NCBI GenBank assembly: GCA_949130485.1
Contig: OX422203.1
Coordinates: 3,191,178 to 3,255,177 of the forward strand
Direction: 5' to 3'
DNA from: Agelas oroides
Taxonomy: Eukaryota; Porifera; Demospongiae; Agelasida; Agelasidae
Length of the DNA: 64,000 bases
Part shown: piece by piece, positions 36,168 to 48,900 of the stretch
Layout of the letters: every line of letters begins with the position of its first letter
How positions within the stretch are numbered: position 1 is the stretch's first letter
Position numbers and translations under genes: made by a program
The notes under the pieces: generated by a model
Seen by the model: only the letters and a program-made list of their open reading frames with translations
Told to the model about the DNA's origin: nothing
Databases searched by the model: none

Positions 36168-38761
36168 TAGTTCACTTATTGACTGTTGCTGGCGCTGTTC
36201 ACATCAGCCTGATCAGGGACTTTCCCTGAAGTTTTAAGCTCATAGTTTGGTTCCCAGACCCTTCCTGTATGGGCGGGGCGCACTCGCTCGTTCCCGGTCC
36301 CCAATTCCGATCCTGCCGCGCTTCGCGCCGCTAGCTAGCGCTCTAATTGTAGCACACTGCATCATGTGCCTGCTCACTGCCTGCTGCCTGCTCACTGCCT
36401 GCTGCCTGCTCACTGCCTGCTGCCTCTGGTCGCAAGTGGTCGCCGGCGCGGTGTGGAGTTGTACTTATTGGTGGTCATGCAGGATGAAGGTTGGTGATAT
36501 TTTCCTTACAAAAACAAATTGGGAACCTTGGACTTAGCAGTTATGTTCCCTGAGTTATTGAATCTGTTACTCTCGTCCCAAGACCCTCACCGTACCCAGT
36601 CAGAAAATTCGCGTAAGAAGGGTGGACGTGGCGTGGATGGTCTGGGAACGATAGCGAAACCGAGGTTTAATAAGTATTGTGTACTTGATGTGCCTGTGTG
36701 TGCATGCGCATCTAAAATCAAAACTTGTGTGCGGTGTCTGGGGGTTACACGCAAGGTGCTCACACAGGAGTTTTGTTTAGTGGTGCAGTCAACAGTTTAC
36801 TCAGTAGCTGTGCTTTTATGTTATGTGAATCGCATAGAGACTATAAGTGTAGCCACGTACCTAGTGCACCAGGTACCATGCTAAACTAAGTGCATGCAGA
36901 AACTGACTAGACTGTTGGCCTACACCCTCTTCTCAATGATGGGAGTAGTTAGGGACTTGCATGCAGCAGTCTGTCCCACATCTTTCTACCCTAGGCCTAC
37001 CTTCTTTATAGAATGGGATACATTCTGCAAGATAAGGCTTCTTCTATGTGTGTTTGGAGCTTATCACACTCATGCACTCTTGCCTACATCATTTTCTAAA
37101 GGATGGAGTGGCAATGAGGATGTCCAAGTTGTTCCCAGTGCCTTGTTTGTGTGTGTACTTGGACAAGACAAGCGCATTCCCTACTACAGGCCAGCAAAAC
37201 ATTCCCTGAGCCTTGAAAGGTAAGAAGACTTGTACTGTAGATTGGAACATTTTTGCGTGAAAGACTCGTATTTCATGTCAAAGTTTCGAAAGTTTTATTA
37301 ATCCACAAAGTTCTTGTTCAAAGATTATAATACAAGCGAGCTATAAATTGTATGACACCATAGAGGTGTTGATGAGCCCACTATGTTGTCATGGCTACCA
37401 CCATGTTTGGTCGACAAGTTCTTCCCAAGTGATCCTGCTGGCTGTGCGGTTGGGGATGCCATAAACGGAAGTGGAATACCTTGGGAGGGATGGCGTTTTG
37501 TTCACTATGACCATTGTAGAGTTAATACCAGGCTATGGTATGCTAGCAACTTTCCACACAAAATCGACTCGAGGTTCCAATTGTTCCATCATGACTTCCA
37601 TAGCCACAGTGCAATTCCTTGTATGTGCCACACACACATATAGTACACACAAGTGTGTTTATTGGCCATCATAAATTCAATATTTATATATTTAGGTGGG
37701 TCATGTGGAAAGCATAATTTAGGAGAGGGGAATAATTTATCACATACTATTACGACTACATTGTACACTTAAGAAGTATTAATCTTGTACATTGCCAGAC
37801 CCAAACCAACCCCATCATGGCTTACTCTCAGTTTTACTGGAAGCAAATTACATGCTGAACTAAAGGGTCTGGCTAAGGCACTGTGTACATACAATGTATC
37901 TTAGCTGTTTTCTCCACTATCATTCAAACATGGTGATAGGAATGCCTTGGAAATAATGCTAAGTGCTGCTGTTGCATACATAATAGTTAGACACTGAGAC
38001 CAAGGGATCTACGCGATTTAGAAACCTGAGGGCACCCGGGCTGTAGCGTCCCGAGCGCAGCGAGGGCGCTACTAGGGGGCCCGAGGGTTTATAAATCGCG
38101 TAGATCCCGTTGGTCTCAGTGTCTCACTTTTTTAGATCATGGCTAGCACTGTTGTGAACTCCAGCATATTTTCGAAGCAAATACCGCCATCACAAGCGAC
38201 GGAAAGCTTTGGACACGAAGAGCCGTCGGACTAGCTACCCTGCAGAGCGAACCGAGTGAACGGAACATACCTCGACAACCGAACTATAACTCACCTGTGT
38301 TCTGAACGTACGGGTGCAGGTTACGATATACCTCGGTGAAGAAAGGTCACGCCGAGAACAACGAACGGCTGTTCAAAGCGTTGTCTTCAGTCGAAGAACA
38401 CAGCCAGTTTCAAAGACAGCGCTGCTCACGGAGGTGGTGTACGGATAATAACCGGACTTCCGCATACGCTCGAATGGAAAAACAATTTTTTGGATTTACT
38501 GAAAACAAAAATTCGCTTATTTACACAAAATATACTTGTATTTACGCACATCAAAATATTTGTTTATATATAATCTATGTACATACTACTGACAATGTAA
38601 GGCCAAAACAATGGCCTCATGCTCTGAGCAATAAATTACAGGTGTTCTATGAGAATTTACAAGTATTCTATGGGATTTAGAACACCTGCTGTTGACCAAT
38701 CATATTGAAGCATTTACTACAACCATGATCTAATGGTACATGTTGCTTACCTCACAACCAG
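36168..38761. other. Region between FBH1 and the plus-strand unknown gene
   Basis: The first 250 bp upstream of the FBH1 ATG are GC- and CpG-rich (36240-36350) and are the likely FBH1 promoter, possibly shared with the plus-strand gene. A tandem of CTGCTCACTGCCTGCTGC follows at about 36367-36425. A plus-strand exon-like frame at about 37105-37219 ends GAAAG|GTAAGA and another open frame lies at 37383-37643; neither matches a known family. Confidence 0.4.
37990..38123. mobile_element. 134-bp palindromic MITE
   Basis: ACACTGAGACCAAGGGATCT pairs with its near-inverse at the right end (AGATCCCGTTGGTCTCAGTG) and the stem continues through ACGCGATTTA. The GC-rich middle contains GAGCGCAGCGAGGGCGC. 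Confidence 0.75.
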
Positions 38762-39637
38762 AAACCAGAGGCTCCGAGGAAACTGCTTCGATCTACCTCC
38801 ATGCAGCACAAGAGAAACAACAGTAAAGGCAAAACAGCACCCATCACCTGAGTTGACAACCACACTATCTGAGTATGAACTATCACTGTATGAGCTTCCA
38901 ACACCCTCTAACAAGAGAGTAGTGCCAGATGCTACCCTGCTGAAAATGGAGTCAAGTTTTGCTAGTGTCAAGGAATCATTCAACACTAGCACAGTCTTGG
39001 CAAACCAAACTGGACACAAGAGGAAAGTTGGTGAGTGGATGATAACTCTTGAGTGCATGATACATTCTGCATACATGACCTTGTCTGCATGAATTAGCTA
39101 CACTACGTATATATGAAATGGCCATAGTATGCGGTGTCAGAAGAGTAAGTTAACAGTTTTGTCATAGTACTTTCATCTTCAGAGGTCACTCCCAACTTTA
39201 TATAGCAATCAGGTCTCCTGTCTTTCTATGGCAGAAGCACATTTCTTATTGGACTTACAATCTGTGATATTAATATATTATTGTCCCTTACTTCAGCAAA
39301 TGTGGACTTTCCCACTGACCTGGACTACTCCTTCCACACTGGGCAGCTTAACACCACACTGAACAGCCAGCTTGAGTCATGTGGAAATACCTCCCACTGT
39401 GCAGTCCCTGACAATGACACTAGTCTTGCAAGTCTCACCTTAGAAGTACCTCTCAGAGATGAGCTAACAGACAACACTGATTTCTACGATCATGACTTGC
39501 CAGTTACTAAGAAGGCAAAGAATACTGCTGCAGCCTATCAGGAGCCCCCTGCTAACCCCCCACTACCAGTGCTATTCTATCCAAGGAAGAAGGGAATTGT
39601 AAGGAAAAGGAAAACATATGTTCACAGAAGAAAGTAA
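38762..39637 (+). CDS. Unknown gene, last two coding exons
   Basis: Exon 38762-39030 follows the acceptor CTCACAACCAG and ends AAAGTTG|GTGAGT; exon 39297-39637 follows CTTACTTCAG and ends at a TAA. The phases agree (1 nt plus 2 nt), and the exon at 38762 needs an upstream exon ending with two codon bases. The product is Ser/Thr/Leu-rich with short motifs such as YELPTPSNKRVVPD and a strongly basic C-terminus (YPRKKGIVRKRKTYVHRRK), suggesting a nuclear or nucleic-acid-binding protein (inference). No family recognised. A polyadenylation signal AATAAA at 39717-39722 lies 80 bp after the stop. Confidence 0.6.
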
Positions 39638-39716
39638 ATTATTCCTTCCCTGCAAATAAGCATCACATACAAAACTGAATATTCACCACTGATGCATTGT
39701 GTGAAACAAGATTCAC

Positions 39717-39751
39717 AATAAAACCTTATAAACATGATTGTAACATTTATT
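39717..39751. terminator. Back-to-back polyadenylation signals
   Basis: AATAAA on the plus strand at 39717-39722 serves the unknown gene ending at 39637. AATAAA on the minus strand at 39751-39746 serves AGA, ending at 39938. The two predicted cleavage zones nearly coincide. Confidence 0.55.
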
Positions 39752-39937
39752 ATGGCCAGCTATTCCCCAACTGCAATCTCAAATGTGATGAATGATGCTG
39801 CTCATCCCAAGGCCACAGACTTGAGGAGGTCAATTATAGTCATGACATTGTATTAGTCAAAAATTTCATGATGAACATTATGATTGTATTATCCAGACTG
39901 CTTTTCTGGGATTCATTGAACACAAAAGAGTAATATA

Positions 39938-42900
39938 CTAAGTGACTGGTTGTATTTTAATCTCAGGCTGTGAGCCTAGTTTCCAAACTGCATATGGGAA
40001 ACCTGGATACACTTTTCCATCCCTAAAGTCTTTCCACTCTTTCACTGTACTAGCAGCACCAACATTGCCCTGCATAGAGAATATACTTTACTGTTCACAC
40101 AACTAGTAAAAAAAAGTTGTTTGGTAGAAGTGATAACATAATTATTGTAAGGTCGATCCATGTATAAGCGTCTCATTCACATGAAGCTTGGTATAAAGAG
40201 ATTACTAACCTTAGTGTCCAGAGCAATGACAGCTACCTCAAACCATTTTCCACTTCGCTCTTTCATGTTGCTAACAATGGAATCACAGGCTTGCTGGGGA
40301 GTCTGTCCCTCCCGCATCTTCTGTACTATGTGGAAACTTGGACAGAATTGCAGGATCTTTTCTCCATCACCAGATGCTAGAGAAAGAAGAATGGATGACA
40401 CAAAAGTAGGCATTTATACCAGACACACATTGAACTGTCATACACATACCTGCTGCAGCCCCAGCCTTCACAAGCAGTTTCATAGGACAGGGGAGAGAAT
40501 CAACACATCATTAACATTAACTCATAGCTATATACATGTAGAAGAGCCATGCTTGTTTCATGAGTGTCCCAATGACCATTGTGTCAAGGTATTTTCCTCT
40601 CAAGGAGACACTATTAGTAACTACCCACCTCATATATACATGTATAGCCTCGTACCCAGGCCACGTGGGAGGAGGGGAAAGTGGCCTGGTATCCACTGTT
40701 TGCGCATGCGCGAACGATTCCGGAAATCTTCCGCGAATGAGTCTGATTATGGACAAGTTTACACGTGGTTGTTATGCGGAGAAATAACCAAACTAGATAT
40801 ACGGCTTGCAGTGTGGCAGCTGTGTTTACGCGGTGATGGCTTTCATAATTTATCAGAGACACAAGGGGTGACACGACAAGGACTACGCTACAACCACTGT
40901 TACTATGATTGTAGTTGAAAACAAACGGCAGAGTCTCGTAGCAGATGGACTTACCAAATCCCGAGGGTAGCCACAGGAATACGTCTTTACCATCGTAGAT
41001 ACATTTGATCGCATCCAGCTGCTCTTCTTTCAACGTGAAATCTCCCTTTCCCATACAACAAAGAGCGAACTTGAGCGCTTTATCCAAAGTCCTCGTTTTA
41101 CCTGCCATCTTCGCGCGATAAGCTCGAGACGGATGTGCTTCGGAGCTATACGCCAGTATACGGTAAAGATTAACGGTTCGTAAACGATGGTATACGATAC
41201 CCCACGAAATCATGGGGTTTTTCGCGCATGCGCAAACAGTGGATACCAGGCCACTTTTCCCTCCTCCCACGTGGCCTGGGTACGAGGCTAATACATGTAC
41301 AGAACCAAGCATGTACAACACACCTGATCATCTGCATAAAGACCACACCCAGGCAAGGGGGAGTCCCCTACTCGTCCTGGAGGTTTGAATGGGGGTCCTG
41401 ATGTAGACACACCAGCAGATATACCACCACGAGTATCCAGACACAGGACAGCTGAAAAGGAGACAGCTCTACATAGCAGAGAGTGCCTGTCATCTGTCAG
41501 TAGTTTTTAACAGGTTCCACTGCTGGCTGGGTGGCTGGGCTACAGTTGATAATTATTGCTAAGACCCAGCCTAACAACCTAGAACAAACTAACTTAGTTC
41601 TTGGAAGTAATGCAAGTGTGCATAAGAACGGGCGGCTTGAGTAAGAGCGTGTAACTCGGTAAATTTGAAATCGGTTGGAATTTACTGCCAGTACTAAAAA
41701 TAGTAACACGTATTGCGCAGCTACACGTAGACATAAGCCACTGTTGCTAAGCACGTGGCTGGGTGTTCTATTTTTAGTACAGTTCAATAATTTTGACCGG
41801 ATTATGGGCTTCTATTGGAGTTACACGCTCTTACTCGAGCTGCCTGTTCTTATGTGCTCTTGTGAATGTTTATGAATCCAGATAGCTGATAACACATTGT
41901 GCAGGTGAGACCTTAATGCTTGTCAATTTTGTGTAAGAACTTTCACTTAAGTAGGAGGATGGTGCAAATTATGTATGCCATGAAATATACAATACTGTAT
42001 GAACACCCTGAAAATCAACTTACACAATGTTTCGTGTCCTTCACAGTCTGGGAAAGTCCCACTAGCTTTGTACTCCTAAAATTACAAAAAAGGAAGTGTA
42101 ACAAACTACATAAATGAATAGCACTGAAGTGCTTAACCCTCGGCGCATAATATTAATGCAGAGTCACAGGACATAGCTAAGTAGGCGAAGGAAATTCATG
42201 CGGTATGATGGTACACTAGATAGCTAGCTGAGACTACACAAAGTCGTACAGGATAACAGTGTCCCAAGTTGTCCTACTAGCCCTTTACCTTCCCCCAACA
42301 AACCCCTCCCTAATGTAGTGAGCATGTGTAGTGAGTAGGGAATCTGTGGGATACTCCCTGGTAATCCTGGATATGTACCATGCCTTACATACATATTGTA
42401 GCAGTATTGACCATGCCTGTACATACATATTGTAGCAGTATTGAGCATGCATGTACATACATATTGTAGCAGTATTGAGCATGCATGTACATACATATTG
42501 TAGCAGTATTGACCATGCATGAACGACCTTAATTGCACGTGGGCGTACCCGAGACTCAGAACAGGAAAAAGAGCGAAGGTAGCGGCCAACTTATTACATG
42601 TATCTAGTTATCGGGGGTTGAATATCATACACACCGAGCGTTGAACGTATAGTTGGTTGAACAACGCGCAAAACGTTGCCTTTCCGTTTTAGTCCTATTT
42701 TGATTACGTCATGCTTACGTAGAAAAATGCGATACATATTCGCGTTCCGGGGGAGCCTGGGAACGAGGCTACAACTAGCGCTCACCGTGGCAAACGAATC
42801 GCAGCATAACTCTTGAACGAAACGTTCTTGGCGAAATCGGCGATATTTAAACACATCCTCGTTCGGTTTGAAGCCTATCTGCGTTCAAACTTCAGAGATT

Positions 42901-45900
42901 TAGCCGCCAGGTGAGCCAAGCTAGTTGTAACAGACAGACAGACACACAGACAGACAAACGAAGTACTGTAACCCTCGCTGCGCATGCGCGCCGAGGGTTA
43001 ATTAGCATGCATGCATGTAACATCTAGTTACGTATGCATCCCATATACCACACTACTGGAGTATATCTAAAAGTTGTCAAAAAAAATGATATCAACTGAG
43101 ACTGCGACGTGAAAAAAGGATCTCACTCAATTGGAGTACTTTTTCAGTAATGTTGTTATACATTCATGTGAAAGACAGTAGTATGGTATTCAGAATATCA
43201 TTATGTTTCAGTGGAGTGAGTGATGTATTTTGAGATTTATAAAAACTTTCAGATGTGCAACTAAATACACAATTGAAGAATCTTAGAATTCCCACTGAAC
43301 ATTTAAATTTTGTCTGATATTTTCAAACATTCAAGTACATAGGATTTTAGTTTGAGTACTGGATATACTACCTATACGAGGAGTATATTGCGTTTACACT
43401 CCGAGTATAGGGGGTATATCCAATTTATACCACATTGACCAATCAGCACTCAGTATAATAGCATTACCTAGATACGAGGAATGCTCTTCAACGGCAATGA
43501 GATGGATAGTGCATCGGACACTGACCAACAGTTGGCTACGTTGCTCGGTCCAGAACACCCATACATGAAGTATAACAGTGAGTGTAAGTGATAGTTAGAA
43601 CTTATTGTGACCAGATATACAAAGGTTATTCCTTATGTAGCAAGAAAATAAAAGCATTAAAAATGTAAAAAAATGTAGGGATGGCACAAAGACAGCTAAA
43701 TGCGCAAGTGTGTGGTAAGTGAAAGTGCAATTTTTCTTATTCTTTCTTTCTTCTTAAGACCGCTATACTGTATAGCGGGAAACTTTCGAGGGAGAAAACT
43801 TTAGCAAATTTTGAGGTTTTGTGGCTATTTGCGAAAGTTTTCTCCACAAAATTTGGGGGCGTGGCATCTTTTGGCAGCACCAGCAACCAATCTGCGAAAG
43901 TATTCTCAACAAAAATCTTTTCAACCAATTCGCGAATCTTTTCTCCCATGAAAGTTTCCCACTATGTGGTATTCAATAATGATATCTCAAAAACGGTTTA
44001 ATTGCATGTTGTGGTGACTACGAAGAATGAAGGAATTACTAGCGTTATCAAGTCTGAGATCAAAGTGCAAGTGACCGCTAGGTGGTGCCAGTGACTTGTA
44101 ACTGGGCTGGACTAAATAGGTGGTCTACATCCTGGCTTACTAAAATGGAAATAAAAATCCACCACCAATTTGGTGGGATGATGGTGTGAAGTGCCATTAG
44201 GATTCTCTGCCTTCGTACTATGCAGGTCTTCATAAGCTGTCCTAAGCTTTGTGTCACCAAGAAAGATTTGCGTAAGCATCTTTCAGATACACTGATGAAC
44301 CACCGGGCTCATTTATGGGCTTTGAAGATGAAATCTCCTCTAAAAAGGTTTGTGTGGGTATTATTCTGTTGTGTACACAGGAATGTGGTTCTATGGTGTG
44401 ATGGAGGCTTGGTCTGCGTTGAACACAGTCTATAGTAACACTCCATAGCCACAGATCCCATGCAGTCAGGGTGTATGAAGTCATTGTCATGTTCAACTTT
44501 TACCCTACTGTTGACAGGCCTCGGGGTAGGCTTCTCAAGGTCAAAGCTCCAAGGAGAAAACTGTTCAGTGCTGAAGCGTTGCCTAACAGCTTGCTTGGGC
44601 AACGAGATCTGTACTTGTAGAATCAAGTACAAGTATGTTTCAGTTTATTTTCAATCTGCATGCAGTTCAGAGGTGAAAATCCTCTTCAAGAATGCAGAAA
44701 TTGGGAGAGGAAGTTCTTTCAGGATAATTTCGGTGTCACACTTCGTTACTTTGTAATAGGCTTTACCGATAGTCTGTAATTCATCATAGTCATTACAGAT
44801 ACTCCTTCTATCAGAGCTATCCTGTTCTTTAATTCTCAGCAAATCATTGCTGAAAAGTACTACTTCAGAGCAAAGGGAAGAGGTGAATTTACCCGATCCT
44901 GTGGGTGAAAAGGTTCTCTTCAGCCAGCTTAGTAGTGATTGGACTCTTGAGTGGAAAATCACCTCTACTTTGAAGGTAAAATAACATGCAGATACCATAT
45001 GGCCAGAAAATTCGGCAGATGTGATGTCCTTGTACACACTGTCAATTTGTCAGCTCCATCTCAAACACATTCGATTTCATACCTGCTGGCTACCGCTACA
45101 GCTAATGGACTAGACTCATTTGCACATGTGCAGAATGCATCCATTTAGCATGTGTAGAGAAACTGCCAAATTAAAATCCACCAAACTTAATTCCTACAAG
45201 AGCACACAGATGCCATGTCTGGGTGAAGCATTATCTTATGAGTGGGAGGAAAATAACAACCAAGACCCATACGCAGTAGCAGTGACCAAACAAGGGATTA
45301 CTGTTGGTCATGTACCCAGAACAATCTCAGCAGCCTGTTTGCTCTTCCTTCACAGAGGTGGCACAATCAACTGCAAGATCACAGGAGCACGTTTCAGCTG
45401 ACCCGCCACAAGGAGATTTGGAGATGCCGTGTAAGCTAACCTCCAAGGGAAATCATAAAGATGTGAAGAAGTTTATGGACCCCCCAGCATCCAGCAGTAC
45501 AGCAACCAATACCACAGATACGGAGCAGGCTAGAAAGAAAAGGAAGTGTGAACCAGACATTATTAGTGTTGAGGATGTGATTGATCGATGACGTGGACTG
45601 ATTGACATCCGATTTGAGAAATTGTGCTTTTGCACACCTGTTTTTATTTTCAAATCTGCACTTCTGCATGCTTGGTATATTAATGAAAGTATTTTTGCCC
45701 TCTGAAGTCCTACAACCATTGACTGAATCACCTCATTTTCATAGGCCATTGTACCAATGATTGAATCCAATACCAAATGCTACGTACTATTGAAAGACAT
45801 GTGCTAGTCTTGGAACCAGACCCTTGCACGCGGAGGAGAGGGTCTGGTAAACTTGCATACATCATAGATAATAGAGCAGGAGGGATTGGAAGCACACATA

Positions 45901-48900
45901 GCCATGTACAGTGACGTCACAGTGATTGCTTGTCACGCTACACCCCTACATAATCAAGCTGGAACTTTTGTTTTATCGCATGCCAGTGGTTTTTTAGAAT
46001 GGTTAAACACACAGTAACCGGTCCAGAACAGTGATTAAAGTAGATAATGAGCTACTGAGCTGTCTAAGTCGCCTGAGTCTTGACAACGCTGTTATGAGTG
46101 GTTACTCTTAGTATCTGTGGATTTTTTCTGTTTGTAATGTGAAGATCCAAAATGACACCAAGGGTATGACAGTGGGTACAATGAGAGTGCTTCTGAAGAT
46201 TACACAAGAATTTGGAGCACTTTATGTGATTGGAAGTTTCATAATCAAGGTCTGTGTGGAATTTATTGTACATGTGGGATGTATTCTCACCCCATGGGCA
46301 AGATAAACACTTTAGCACTCTATTCCTGCATGGTTAGGTAGTTGAAGAGTACTATAGATCTACTGCATAGATAATGCAGGATGGGACGTTGCAAACTTCG
46401 TCTTGGTTGGTTGGCAAAAATTTGAAAGAAGAAAAAGCAAAGATTTGTTGTAAGACCAATGAGAAAGCCAACTGGCAACTTGAAGTCTGTTACCACATCT
46501 GATGATGTTCTAAACCACTCTTCTGAACATTCCTTGACTTCATCTGTATTATCCTACAGCTATTCTTGTGTATTTCATGATCACATGAATTCTTATAGAA
46601 AAAAAAAGCAAACAGTCATTGGTAATAACACATTGTGTCATCATTAGAAATGACTGGTCATGGACCCTATCAGTGCATGGTTCACAGGTGGATAGACATG
46701 GACCCTCTCAGTAGACAGAGGCATAGTTTACTATCCAGTGTCCTAACAAAGATGTGTAGCAAGTCCCTGCAATCACTTGTATCACTACTAGACAAATGCA
46801 TTGTCTGCAAGGGCACCCAGACGCACAGTTCATCCGGATGGGTGAATCAAAGAAAGGGAAACTTGTGTCACGGGATAAGAACGTTGTTGCAAGAGTGGAT
46901 GATTTTTCACCAGTTACCCTGAATGGAGAATAGTATGCTAAAACTATGTGATATGCCTCATCTAATTAAAACTACCAGGAACTGCTGGTCAAACTCCTTT
47001 GCTAACAAACACTCGTGGGGTTTTTGGGTACGTTTATATGAAGCACTGCTAATTCTCTAAACCCAGGACCTAATGCTATTTTGTTCGCAGAAGAATGGTA
47101 GGCACATCAGTTGGACTCATCTTGTAAAGCTATATCAGACAGCCTCGGGACTGAGCCTTGTCCCCAAGTTACGTAGAGACCACGTGTACTTGACTGCTTA
47201 CTCATGAATGAGAGTTAACCTGGCTGCTTAAGTAAGTGTGCAACTATTTAGTAGATTGACAACAGCATAACCGCACCCCAAGTGGAACGAAAAGGGTGAC
47301 TGGGGTGTGGGCAGTAACTGCATCTGAAGTGCAAAGTATCGAGTGTAGGTAGTAGGCCATTTCATCTTGCACATAACGGGAGATCCAATAGAGGCACACA
47401 CTTTCCAGGTGGTGAGCAAGCAGCAAGAGCACAAACTTTGACTGTAAGAGAAAAAGGGTGTGGTAAGCAAGGGTGAAAGACAGAGGGATATATGAAGACA
47501 TGGTCCTACTGACAACAAAGGCACTGAAGAACAGGGGCTAAAAATGAGGTGCAGTACCCAGCCGTTAACAGTAAGCATAGCCATGCATGTAGAGTGAAGT
47601 GAAGCTAACTTGGTTTTTTAATGTACGTGTTAGTGTGTCTGATGGAGTGGAAAAATGGAGGTTGTGGTAGTTGGGTGTTATAGGAAAGTGTGTCTTAAAC
47701 GTTAACAGGTATGTACGGTTTGTTTTGTGGGGTGTGGGCTAAACAGGGTGGTTGTCGTGTACACTGGGTGTACGAGTTGTAGTATATCAGTGTGCATGAA
47801 GCTCCTTGTTCACAGAGGAACATCTTGTCATAAGGTGTTTGCATGAAGAGTGACACCAGCCACTAGGCCACTGTGAAGGATGGAAACCATCATTATTGGA
47901 GATGCAGCATTTTGAGACAAACTAAAATGTATCAATCTTTCTGTTGGGTAACATGTACTGAAGCAAATGTGAGGTGCTCTGTAGAGCTGCAGAAAGTCTG
48001 AAAGAGAACTGGGAATGAGGATACAAGCTGCACACTGTCTGCTCTGCGATCTGCCGAGCTAGGTAAACATACTTCATCTGATTGGCTGATTTGAAGCTAA
48101 TCTAATTGGTTAGTTTGAAGCATCGGGCAGAAAACGGGGGGGTAATGGCTGCATGGAGCAACATCCTTGTTCTTTCTTTTCAGGTTTCCTGGTGTTTGGT
48201 GCTTCATTGTGACTTTCCTATTGCAACTTTGCGGACTACTGCTATCCCCTCATGGACTTCCTTTGAACTGTTCCTTGTCACTGAATTAAGAATGGCAGCA
48301 AGACGTGTTCAGCCCACTCGTGCATGCCGTCAGAGGCAGCAGCAGCCCCAGCGTCCTTCCTGCGCTGCAAGTTTGTTACTTAATTAACAGTCACTACTCT
48401 AATCTGTGATTATGCCTGCATGGCCATACAAATGGGTCGGGTTACCAGGTGTGGCCATGCGAGGCTACGGCATTGGTATGGTTCAAATTTGAATTTCCCG
48501 CAGTTTTTGCCAGCCAAGAGTGGGAGGGCTGGGGTGCCTGTTGAAGAGGGAGGGGGCATTTTCCAAAGCAAAAAGACTACATATATTTTGTACAGATTGT
48601 GGAAATAGGTGTTGGCAAATTTTGCTCAGCCAGCATCTCTGACAAAATCAGATTTAGTATGCAGACTGAGTCAAGAAATCTATAGGAATTTACTTTCAAT
48701 TGACATAATATGCCACCATATGCTCCTATACTAGACAGTATACCTATTATGCTAGCATGATTTGCCAATGCCTATATGGAAATCACAGAAGCATCATCAC
48801 TTACATCAGTACTGTTGGTTTCTCTCTGCAGATAACCATGAAGGACATGAAGGACCATGTTGTCAGCAACAATGGCAATCTCTGGTGCCATCTCGAAGGA

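Noticed and set aside
42378..42520. Regular 34-bp repeats as a CRISPR array
   Set aside because: The units are contiguous with no unique spacers, and the window is eukaryotic.
44254..45037. Minus-strand coding-like frames (for example [18 protein letters not shown] and [13 protein letters not shown])
   Set aside because: They look partly protein-like, but no family, start or splice structure could be supported; possibly a relic.
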